A stretch of DNA of 64,000 bases from Alteromonadales bacterium alter-6D02 (GTDB taxonomy: Bacteria; Pseudomonadota; Gammaproteobacteria; Enterobacterales; Psychrobiaceae), in NCBI GenBank assembly GCA_002835545.1, contig PIZK01000012.1, positions 180,574 through 244,573 on the forward strand. The letters run 5' to 3'. Numbering within the stretch: position 1 is the stretch's first letter; every line of letters begins with the position of its first letter. Both the position numbers and the translations under genes were made by a program. This document shows positions 45,627 to 53,885 of this stretch, piece by piece. Under the pieces are notes generated by a model. That model worked only from the letters and a program-made list of their open reading frames with translations, ran no database searches and was not told the origin of the DNA.

Positions 45627-48299
45627 ATGCCAACTCAGTTTTCTTATCTTAATATACTGACATTATTCCTATTTTACCTTAGCTTAGTCGCTAGTTCTCC
45701 GTCAGCTGCCGCACACGAAACCGGAGAAAGTAGCCAGTTTGCTCAAGTGTTTGAGAAGCACAGTGCAATTATGCTTATAATTGATCCTAAAACTGGTCAA
45801 GTGTTAGCTGCCAATCGCGCTGCGATACGCTTTTATGGTTATAGTGCGACAGAGTTTTTAAACCTTTCGATCCAACAAATTAATATGCTTAACGCTGAGC
45901 AGGTCGCTTCTGAAAGAGCGTTAGCTAAAAGCGAAAATAGAAACTATTTTATTTTTCGTCATCAGCTTAAATCAGGCGATGAAAAAACTGTCGCAGTCAA
46001 TTCAGTGCCAATCACCTTTCATGGCGAAGCAGTGTTGTTTTCAATTATTCAAGACATTACGACTCAACGAGAGATTCAAAAAGATTTGTGGCATTACCAA
46101 TCTAACCTCGAGAAAATGGTGGACAACCAAGTGAGTCAAATTGATCAAGCGAAGCGATTAATGATTCATTCCCTGGTTTGGGGCGTGGCATTTCTTTTAT
46201 GCCTTGTTGCATTCCTGTTGTATTTACTCAAACGAAAGCGAATTGCAGAAGAACAACGTTCGGCCTTGGCACAAATTGTCGAACAAAGCCCTGTCTCAAT
46301 CATTACAACTGATGCCAATGGTATTATCACGTTTGCAAATGAGCATTTTTTCAAGACTTCAGCTTTTAACCTAGAGGATGTAATTGGTCGGCATGCTGAC
46401 ATCCTACGTGATGATGGCCATAATATTGCCTTGTATGAAGATTTATGGAATACAATCAAACTAGGGAAGCCTTGGAGTGGTGAGTTGCATACGCATTGTG
46501 ATAATGGTGATGTGCACTGGGAGCGTGCTAATATTTACCCATTAATTAATAGTAATAATACCATCAGTAGTTACGTTGCAATTAAAGAAGATATCACCAA
46601 ACAGAAACAACACGAAAAACAACTTAAGCAAGCGTCCACCGTGTTTAAAACCGCTACAGAAGCTGTCGTCATCACGGATAAGGACTTTAAAATTATTGCC
46701 GTTAATGATGCTTTTAGTTCGATTACAGGTTTTGATAAGGATGATGTAATTGGTACAGAACCAAGCTTTCTACATTCGGAGTATCACGAAGAGGCCTTTT
46801 ATCAGCAAATGAATAAAGAGCTTCACGAAGCCGGACAATGGCAAGGGGAAGTGTGTAATAGCCGTAGAACGGGTGAATTGTTTTACGAATGGCTTTCGAT
46901 CACTTTGATCAAGGATGATAATGAAAACGTTGAATCCTATGTTTGCCTTTTTACCGATATCACCAAACGAAAAAAAGCCGAACAAGCGGTTTACCAACAA
47001 GCGAATTTTGATGTTCTAACCGGGTTAGCTAATCGAAACTTGTTTATTGATCGATTTGAGTATGTACTCGAGCTTGCCAAGCGAAAAGAAACCTCGGTAG
47101 CACTGTTTTTTATCGATTTAGATCGCTTTAAAAACGTTAACGACACCTTTGGTCACAATTGTGGCGATATGTTATTAAAGCAAGTCGCCGCTCGCCTGTT
47201 AAGCTCTGTCAGGAAGTCCGATACTGTGACCAGATTAAGTGGTGATGAGTTTGCAATTATCATCTTTGGCAATGACGACTTACTAAAGATTGAGAACTTA
47301 GCCTTAAAAATTTTGGATAAATTGGCAAGCGCTTATCAGCTCGATGATAAGGAAGCGTTTATTACAGCGAGTATTGGTATCGCGATGTCACCAGGTGACG
47401 GAAGCACCTCTGAAGAGTTATTGCGAAAAGCAGACAGCGCAATGTATAAAGCCAAAGAGAAGGGAAAAAATAATGTCCAATTCTTCACTAAAGAAATGGA
47501 TGATGTGGCATTACAACGCCGCACTTTAGAGAGCGCTTTACGTCATAGTATTACTAATAATCAGCTAGAAGTGCATTATCAACCAATCCATGACTCGCAC
47601 ACTGGTAAAGTAAGCTCGGCAGAAGCGCTTGTCCGTTGGCACCACCCAATGCATGGCATGATTTCTCCGGACAAGTTTATTCCGCTAGCGGAAGATAATG
47701 GCTTTATCAACGATATTGGCGAGTGGGTCTTAGAGCAGGCTTGTATTGAGGCAAAGAAATGGCATCAGCAATATCAAGATGCCCCTAAAGTGTCCGTTAA
47801 TATCTCAAGTGTTCAGTTTTATCGTCAAGATTTTGTTGCAAAACTTGCGACCATTCTTGAGCGGGTAAACTTAGCGCCCCAGTTATTAATTTTGGAAATG
47901 ACAGAGAGTTTGTTAATCGAAGAAGATAGTCATACTCTAGACCAATTGACAAGAATTCGAGAGATGGGGGTTCAACTCTCAATCGATGACTTTGGTACAG
48001 GCTACTCCTCTCTGAGTTATCTCAAGCGATTCCCAGTGAATATCTTAAAGATTGATCGCGCTTTTATTAAAGATATTACTGATAACCCAGAAGATGAAGG
48101 CTTAACTGCGGCGATAATTTCAATCGCTCACAATTTAAAATTGAAAGTTGTGGCTGAAGGGGTTGAAGCGCAAGAACAATGTCAACTACTAGCAAAATAT
48201 CATTGCCATTATCTACAGGGCTATTATTTTAGTAAACCCCTCATTGCGGCGAAGTTTGATGAGTATCTTGCAAAACAACCTTTCACTATCAAGGAGTAA
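45627..48299 (+). CDS. Multi-PAS GGDEF-EAL protein
   Basis: An 890-residue c-di-GMP enzyme. A signal peptide (about 1-29) is followed by a PAS domain outside the inner membrane (about 35-150), a coiled segment, and a transmembrane helix (about 184-206, WGVAFLLCLVAFLLYLL). Two cytoplasmic PAS domains follow (about 218-335 and 340-455), each ending in a typical DITK motif. The cyclase motif is SGDEF (538-542), a Ser variant of GGDEF. The EAL domain is intact (EAL 666-668, VNISS, EMTES, DDFGTGYSS, AEGVEA). The DsbA-like gene begins 3 nt after its stop. Confidence 0.92.
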   Translation: MPTQFSYLNILTLFLFYLSLVASSPSAAAHETGESSQFAQVFEKHSAIMLIIDPKTGQVLAANRAAIRFYGYSATEFLNLSIQQINMLNAEQVASERALAKSENRNYFIFRHQLKSGDEKTVAVNSVPITFHGEAVLFSIIQDITTQREIQKDLWHYQSNLEKMVDNQVSQIDQAKRLMIHSLVWGVAFLLCLVAFLLYLLKRKRIAEEQRSALAQIVEQSPVSIITTDANGIITFANEHFFKTSAFNLEDVIGRHADILRDDGHNIALYEDLWNTIKLGKPWSGELHTHCDNGDVHWERANIYPLINSNNTISSYVAIKEDITKQKQHEKQLKQASTVFKTATEAVVITDKDFKIIAVNDAFSSITGFDKDDVIGTEPSFLHSEYHEEAFYQQMNKELHEAGQWQGEVCNSRRTGELFYEWLSITLIKDDNENVESYVCLFTDITKRKKAEQAVYQQANFDVLTGLANRNLFIDRFEYVLELAKRKETSVALFFIDLDRFKNVNDTFGHNCGDMLLKQVAARLLSSVRKSDTVTRLSGDEFAIIIFGNDDLLKIENLALKILDKLASAYQLDDKEAFITASIGIAMSPGDGSTSEELLRKADSAMYKAKEKGKNNVQFFTKEMDDVALQRRTLESALRHSITNNQLEVHYQPIHDSHTGKVSSAEALVRWHHPMHGMISPDKFIPLAEDNGFINDIGEWVLEQACIEAKKWHQQYQDAPKVSVNISSVQFYRQDFVAKLATILERVNLAPQLLILEMTESLLIEEDSHTLDQLTRIREMGVQLSIDDFGTGYSSLSYLKRFPVNILKIDRAFIKDITDNPEDEGLTAAIISIAHNLKLKVVAEGVEAQEQCQLLAKYHCHYLQGYYFSKPLIAAKFDEYLAKQPFTIKE

Positions 48300-48302
48300 C
48301 AA

Positions 48303-48917
48303 ATGAAACGGGCAACACTCTACTATGTTTATGATCCTATGTGCAGTTGGTGTTGGGGTTATCGACCAACTTGGCAGTTAATTGAATCAGCACTAAACAG
48401 TGAGCTTAATATTGAGTATTGTGTTGGTGGCTTAGCTCCTGATTCACAGGAACCAATGCCACAAGAGATGCAACAAGGATTGCAACAAATATGGCATAAA
48501 ATAGCCCAACAATTAGGCACTGAATTTAACTTTGATTTCTGGGAGTTATGCCAACCCCGTCGTTCAACATACCCTGCATGTCGTGCAATGTTGGTAGCAC
48601 GTGAAGCAGGCCTTGAACAAGAAATGTTAAAGGGCGTTCAACAAGCATATTACCTGCAGGCTAAAAACCCGTCTGATAATAAAGTACTGTCAGAAGTTGC
48701 AATGAGCATTGGCATGGATCAAGTTAGCTTCAACCAGCAACTCAATGCTGAAAGCGTTAATGAACAACTGATGAAAGAGTTAGCACTTTCTCGACAATTA
48801 CCGATTAATGGATTTCCGTCGTTAGTATTAAATGTCGACGGTGAGTTAACGCCTATAGCAATAGATTACCAACAGAGTATTAACACGGTTGCAACAATTC
48901 GAGATTTAATTAAATAA
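48303..48917 (+). CDS. DsbA-family thioredoxin-fold protein
   Basis: A 204-residue thioredoxin-fold protein. The active-site CSWC is near the N-terminus (DPMCSWCWGYRP, C13 and C16), an inserted helical domain follows, and the cis-proline is in NGFPSL. No signal peptide is present, so it resembles the cytoplasmic FrnE-like branch rather than periplasmic DsbA. It is immediately downstream (3 nt) of the PAS-GGDEF-EAL gene and presumably co-transcribed. Its substrate is unknown. Confidence 0.88.
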   Translation: MKRATLYYVYDPMCSWCWGYRPTWQLIESALNSELNIEYCVGGLAPDSQEPMPQEMQQGLQQIWHKIAQQLGTEFNFDFWELCQPRRSTYPACRAMLVAREAGLEQEMLKGVQQAYYLQAKNPSDNKVLSEVAMSIGMDQVSFNQQLNAESVNEQLMKELALSRQLPINGFPSLVLNVDGELTPIAIDYQQSINTVATIRDLIK

Positions 48918-48978
48918 ATATCTAAAATCAGTGAATTAGCGAAGGGAACAAATAAAATCTATCAATACGAATGGTATT

Positions 48979-48997
48979 GAGATTGATTATCATTTGT
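48979..48997 (+). promoter_or_regulatory. Fur-box-like site upstream of the first siderophore receptor gene
   Basis: GAGATTGATTATCATTTGT matches the 19-bp E. coli Fur consensus at 13 of 19 positions, including the central GAT-ATCATT. It is about 45 nt upstream of the receptor start, a usual place for iron repression. The match was scored by eye. Confidence 0.6.
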
Positions 48998-49040
48998 TGT
49001 ATTGTGACGTCTTTTTTAATATAGAGCGCACAGTATTATC

Positions 49041-51200
49041 ATGCCTACCAGTAAATTTAAGTTAAAACATCCCCAAATATTACTCGCGACATCGCTGTTA
49101 TTTTCCGCGCAAGCAATGTCGGCATCGACACCAACCGCTAAGGAGACAAGTGTTGATGATAAAGAGATCGAAGTTATTACTGTCAGCCCTCGTGGTTTAA
49201 TTTCGTATGTCAGCGCCTCGGCGACAAAAAATAATACTCCTATCGTGGAGACACCAGTTTCGGTATCAGTATTAACCAATGAGCGTATTTCTGCGCTGGG
49301 CGCAGAAACAATACAAGATGCGTTAGGGTATGTTGCTGGTGTTTACAATGGTCCTTATGGTGTTGATACTCGCGCTGATTGGGCTCAAATTAGAGGAATT
49401 GCACCATTGCAATACTTAGACGGCTTGCAAATGATGTTTGGCAGCTACAATAATGCACGCCCAAATCCATATATGCTTGAACAGATAGAAATCCTTAAAG
49501 GGCCGTCTTCGATGCTTTATGGCCAAGGTTCTACAGGGGGAATTGTCAATCTTGTGACTAAGCGTCCGTCTGTTGAGACTAAAGGCGAAATTTGGGGACA
49601 ATTAGGTAATTATGATCGTAAGCAAATTGCTGGTGACTTTAATACTGCGCTAACCGATGATCAAAATGTTTTATTTCGTATCAACGGCTTAGTTCGTGAT
49701 AGTGGTACACAAACAGATCATGTTGATGATGATAGTATGTATATCTCACCAAGCATATTTTGGGCTATCAGTGACCAAACACAATTGACGTTATTGGCGA
49801 ATCTTCAAAAAAATAAATCCGGCTCTAGTACGCAATTTTTTCCTCATGAAGGGACAATCTTAAAGGCGGAAAATGGACAAATCGATAGTAGCCGTTTTGT
49901 CAGTGAACCGGGTTGGGACCGCTACGATAGCGAGCAAAAGTACCTGACTGCGATTATTGAACACCAACTCAATGACGATTTTTCGATCAACTGGTCAAAT
50001 CGCTATATGAGTAGTAAAGCACAGACCCGGACGATGTTTGCGTGGGCCCCGAAATTCCAAGATGACAAACGTTCATTTTTACGAAATATTAGCATGAGCG
50101 ATACCTTTGCAAAAACATTCACGAGTGATTTGCAATTACATGGTGATTTCATCACCGGTGACGTTGAACACAGTTTTATTGCCGGAATAGATTATCAACA
50201 TGTCAAAACGGATAGAGATCGCGCTTATTTAAGAGGGGCTGGTGGACTTTTAGATATTTATAACCCTGTGTATGGTCAAGTGGATGATTTACCGGATAAC
50301 TCTGTACTGAGAGATGCTCCTTCTGATTTAGCAAAACAAGTGGGCTTTTACGTTCAAGACTCGTTTAAAATAGGTCAATTCGTGGTTAACGCTGCGTTAC
50401 GCCATGATCAAGTTGAGATAAGTCCAGGCAAGCCAAGTGCGTCAGAAGAAGATCAAAGTGCAACCACTGGTCGATTGGGTGTGCTGTATAGTTTTGAAAA
50501 TGGAATCGCTCCTTATATTAGCTATTCAGAGTCTTTCTTACCTATCTTTGGCTCAAAACCTGAAGAGCAGGGCGGTGGTAGTTTTAAACCTCAATCTGGT
50601 GAACAAGTTGAGTTAGGGATTAAATACCAGCCACAAGGTACTGAGCATCTAGTCAGTGCCGCTATTTTCGATATCAAAGATAAAAACCGTAAGCGAGCAG
50701 TTTCACCTGAATTAGTATTACAAGATGGCGAAGTGAACATTCAAGGTTTTGAGCTAGAAGCGCAACTAGAGTTCGATCAAGTAGATGTTTATGCAAGTTA
50801 TGCATATACCACCACTGAGAACCTATCAAGCCACCAGCCGGGCAGAAAAGGAGCTGAACTCGCTGCTATGCCAGATCACATGCTGTCGACTTGGCTGACG
50901 TATCGACCAGCTGATCTACTCGATGGCTTAAAGCTAGGCTTAGGCTATCGTTATGTCGGAGAGACATCAGATGGTACATCAAATGTCGTCGTTAATGGCA
51001 CGACGATGCACAAAGCATTAAGAACAGACAGTTATGATGTGATTGATATGATGATAGGGTATGAGTTTGGTCAGTTTGACATTAATTTAAATGTTGATAA
51101 TTTAACTGATGAAATGAATATCACTAGCTGTTTAGCTCGCGGTGATTGCTTCTATGGTCAGCGCCGTACAGTTACTGCAAACGTTCGTTACCGTTTCTAG
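49041..51200 (+). CDS. TonB-dependent siderophore receptor
   Basis: A 719-residue outer-membrane receptor. A signal peptide (about 1-29) precedes a TonB-box-like VITVSPR segment. The plug domain shows VETPVSVSVLTNERI, ALGYVAGVYNG, the family motif EQIEILKGPSSMLYGQGSTGG (residues about 147-167) and VNLVTKRP. A 22-strand barrel follows and ends RYRF. It fits the FpvA/FhuE-like siderophore group; the ligand is not readable. A Fur-like site lies upstream and a terminator downstream, so it is monocistronic and probably iron-repressed. Confidence 0.92.
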   Translation: MPTSKFKLKHPQILLATSLLFSAQAMSASTPTAKETSVDDKEIEVITVSPRGLISYVSASATKNNTPIVETPVSVSVLTNERISALGAETIQDALGYVAGVYNGPYGVDTRADWAQIRGIAPLQYLDGLQMMFGSYNNARPNPYMLEQIEILKGPSSMLYGQGSTGGIVNLVTKRPSVETKGEIWGQLGNYDRKQIAGDFNTALTDDQNVLFRINGLVRDSGTQTDHVDDDSMYISPSIFWAISDQTQLTLLANLQKNKSGSSTQFFPHEGTILKAENGQIDSSRFVSEPGWDRYDSEQKYLTAIIEHQLNDDFSINWSNRYMSSKAQTRTMFAWAPKFQDDKRSFLRNISMSDTFAKTFTSDLQLHGDFITGDVEHSFIAGIDYQHVKTDRDRAYLRGAGGLLDIYNPVYGQVDDLPDNSVLRDAPSDLAKQVGFYVQDSFKIGQFVVNAALRHDQVEISPGKPSASEEDQSATTGRLGVLYSFENGIAPYISYSESFLPIFGSKPEEQGGGSFKPQSGEQVELGIKYQPQGTEHLVSAAIFDIKDKNRKRAVSPELVLQDGEVNIQGFELEAQLEFDQVDVYASYAYTTTENLSSHQPGRKGAELAAMPDHMLSTWLTYRPADLLDGLKLGLGYRYVGETSDGTSNVVVNGTTMHKALRTDSYDVIDMMIGYEFGQFDINLNVDNLTDEMNITSCLARGDCFYGQRRTVTANVRYRF

Positions 51201-51221
51201 CCAAAACCAAGTTGAACCAAG

Positions 51222-51247
51222 CCCAGCATTAATGCTGGGTTTTTTTA
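51222..51247 (+). terminator. Rho-independent terminator after the receptor gene
   Basis: A perfect palindrome CCCAGCATTAATGCTGGG followed by a run of T residues, 22 nt after the stop codon. Confidence 0.92.
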
Positions 51248-51522
51248 TACCTTTTTTGAGTTTGGTGAGAAGTTTTGTTGGCAATGTGTGTATTTTAACG
51301 CGATTAATTACCTGTTCATCCATCATGGTAGATGAATGATAGCGATGCTATTTATAATCTAGATAAACTATATACAGGAACCGTTTGTTGACGTTAAAAA
51401 GTTGATTACTTAATGAAAGGCTTTGGTCAAAGGGAGAGTGGAGCAAGTTTGAGATGCTAAATGTTGTCTTTGACGGTGCTGTCTTTGCCGATCACATCAA
51501 AAAGGGGATTAATTTGAGTTAT

Positions 51523-51550
51523 TGGCCAGAAAAATTACTTTTTCTGGCCA
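51523..51550. terminator. Terminator of the second receptor gene
   Basis: A perfect 12-bp stem TGGCCAGAAAAA / TTTTTCTGGCCA with a TTAC loop, 20 nt past the stop of the minus-strand receptor gene. Confidence 0.85.
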
Positions 51551-51569
51551 CGCATCGTAAATGACACTG

Positions 51570-53654
51570 TTAGAACGAAACTTGCGCCGCTAAACGAAAG
51601 CTAATACCGTCTGCAGCGGTGACATTAGAGTCGCTACCGCCAATCAAGTAGTCTTTGTCGAATAAATTTTCGATGTTAAATCTCAAGTTGACCTCTTGCT
51701 TTGCAAAATCAAGACGATAGGTAGCCCCTACATCAACGCGAGTATATGCATCTTTGGTGATAGTATTCGCGGAGTTGGCGAAGCGCTCACCCTCATAAAA
51801 CGCACCGGCATTAATAGCTAAGTTCTCGCTAAGTTCATAACGACTCCATAGAGACATCGATAGTTCAGGTGCATCAATCGGTGTATGTCCTGTATATTTT
51901 TCATGCTCACCATATTTTGCGTCCAGACTCATTAATGAACCCATCAGGAATAACGTATCAGAAACGGCTCCCTGTGCTGAAAGCTCAAAGCCTCGGTGAC
52001 GCTGGCTTCCTGCTTGCGTTGTACGAGAGTCATAATCTGGGTGGTCGATTTTTTCACTAATTAAGACCCCCGTTTTTTCGATATCGAAAAGCGAAGCAGT
52101 TAGCAATAGACGGTCATCAAGTAATTGCCATTTCGTGCCTAGCTCAAGCTGCTGCGATGTCATTGCATCAATTTTTTCACCGAAGTTGATGTCTGTTTCG
52201 TCATTGACTGTCTCGCTGCTTTGTGGTTCGAATCCTTCGCTGTAACTTAAGTAAACTGAACCTTCATCACTTGGATGGAATAACACTGCGGCTTTAGGCA
52301 GGAATGATTCATTATCAGCCCCTTCTTTAGATTGCATGTCATATCGCGCACCAAATGACACTTGCCATTGATCGTTTAACGTGACTAAGTCTTGAAAGTA
52401 AATACCGTAGTAATCAAATTCACTGGTGTATAGCGTGTCATCATCCTTATAAGTGATGTCTGGGCGCATCGGCTCGGCACCACCAATGATGTGAGTGATT
52501 GAGTCAGCTTTAACACGTAACTGGCCGTAATAATAATCTAATGAATTCGCACCAATTAAGATGTTGTGTTGTGTACCAAACAGATCAACTTCACCTGTAA
52601 AATCTACAAATGCCGTTTTAAATTGCCAGTCGTCAAAGCGATCATAAGGTTTGGATGTATATTCATCACCGACTTGATAATCACTTGGCTTTTTAGGCGC
52701 TGACTCAAAACGCTGACGTTCAAAGTACTGCTCATTATAGCCTAGGGTGACTTGCCATTGGTCATTAATAAAATGAGTGAGATCTAAACCAAAGTTTTCC
52801 ACAGTAATATCGGTGAAAGCCCATGACATATCATAAATTGTTTTCTTATCACCAATCAGGTTGCCGTCATTGTCTAGCCATGAGCCCGTATCTAACCCTG
52901 CGTGATCATTTGTGTGATCATAGTGAAAACGAACCAAGGTGTTGTCGTTAATGTCATAATCTAAAACAAGAGAACCTAAAAATCGATCACGCTCACGTTG
53001 TTCTTGATTCGGTGTTTCGCGCTGGAAAATAACGTCTTGCTTGACCAACACACCACGATAACGAAGATCTTCTGATTCGGTTAGTGCGCCACCCGCATCA
53101 AGCGTCAAACGTGTAGAGCCTTCTTGGTCCATATCAAAACCTAAATTGAATAGGCGTTTGGCCGTTGGCTTCTTCGTCACCATATTCACTAGCCCGCCTG
53201 GACCAGACTGTCCGTAAAGGATGCTCGAAGGGCCCTTGATGACTTCAACACGCTCTAGTGTTTCGATAGGTTGTTGATAATGAGACCAATGCTGGTGACC
53301 ATCGCGTAAGTAGCCATTGGAAGAACTTAGGCTAAATCCACGTAAGTTGAATACTTCGCGGTTACGTTGTTTAGATCCTGGAGAGAGGCTCGCATCATTT
53401 GAGAGCACTTCCCCTAAGGTGGTGGCTAACTGTTCATCTACAACGGTGCTTGGGATCACAAAGACTGTTTGTGGGGTTTCTAGCAAAGAAGCATCAGTAC
53501 GCATCGCACCCTTTGCGTTGTTCACTTTATAATCGTTGAAATAAGTCCCTTTAACTTCTATACGCTCAATTGACGTATTTTCCTTAGTCTCGGCTATTGC
53601 CATTGGCGCAAGAAGGGCGGCATTGACCGCTAAACATAAGATAGAAAGTTTCAC
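51570..53654 (-). CDS. TonB-dependent siderophore receptor
   Basis: A 694-residue outer-membrane receptor of the same broad family as the one at 49-51 kb but distinct in sequence. A signal peptide ends near MAIAETK. RIEVKGTYF is TonB-box-like. The plug motifs LLETPQTVFVIPSTVV, VEVIKGPSSILYGQSGPGG and VNMVTKKP are intact, and the chain ends RLAAQVSF with a C-terminal Phe. It points towards the first receptor and away from the diguanylate cyclase gene, with which it shares a regulatory region containing Fur-like elements. Confidence 0.92.
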   Translation of the reverse strand: MKLSILCLAVNAALLAPMAIAETKENTSIERIEVKGTYFNDYKVNNAKGAMRTDASLLETPQTVFVIPSTVVDEQLATTLGEVLSNDASLSPGSKQRNREVFNLRGFSLSSSNGYLRDGHQHWSHYQQPIETLERVEVIKGPSSILYGQSGPGGLVNMVTKKPTAKRLFNLGFDMDQEGSTRLTLDAGGALTESEDLRYRGVLVKQDVIFQRETPNQEQRERDRFLGSLVLDYDINDNTLVRFHYDHTNDHAGLDTGSWLDNDGNLIGDKKTIYDMSWAFTDITVENFGLDLTHFINDQWQVTLGYNEQYFERQRFESAPKKPSDYQVGDEYTSKPYDRFDDWQFKTAFVDFTGEVDLFGTQHNILIGANSLDYYYGQLRVKADSITHIIGGAEPMRPDITYKDDDTLYTSEFDYYGIYFQDLVTLNDQWQVSFGARYDMQSKEGADNESFLPKAAVLFHPSDEGSVYLSYSEGFEPQSSETVNDETDINFGEKIDAMTSQQLELGTKWQLLDDRLLLTASLFDIEKTGVLISEKIDHPDYDSRTTQAGSQRHRGFELSAQGAVSDTLFLMGSLMSLDAKYGEHEKYTGHTPIDAPELSMSLWSRYELSENLAINAGAFYEGERFANSANTITKDAYTRVDVGATYRLDFAKQEVNLRFNIENLFDKDYLIGGSDSNVTAADGISFRLAAQVSF

Positions 53655-53702
53655 TGTATTCTCGATATCGTTAAAAAATTAACGCAATCTTAATGATAGG
53701 TC

Positions 53703-53756
53703 TTCTCATTTGCAATAGTGTCTAGTTTAAGTGGTTATATTATATGCAAATGAGAA
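53703..53756. promoter_or_regulatory. Inverted pair of Fur-like elements in a divergent promoter region
   Basis: TTCTCATTTGCA (53703-53714) and TGCAAATGAGAA (53745-53756) form a perfect 12-bp inverted repeat 30 nt apart. Each contains an AATGAGAA core close to Fur half-sites (AATGATAA). They lie 49-102 nt upstream of the minus-strand receptor start and 130 nt upstream of the cyclase start. Confidence 0.5.
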
Positions 53757-53885
53757 TTGTTACTGTTTGTGTCGGGTTGTTACAGATGTTTTCGACTTTT
53801 TTTTTGATATTACAAGACTGTTAGCAGTAAAGAATTGTGGTATAAAGAGCTAAAAGCCAGACATGGCTGAATTCGCTGTTTATAA

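Larger units (their letters stand above)
51201..51569. other. Intergenic region between convergent receptor genes
   Basis: A 369-nt region holding one terminator for each flanking gene (51222-51247 and 51523-51550). The stretch between them contains no credible gene or repeat. Confidence 0.5.

Noticed and set aside
45419-45652. 77-residue open frame between the two GGDEF-EAL genes
   Set aside because: It overlaps the following gene in another frame, has no ribosome binding site and no recognisable content.
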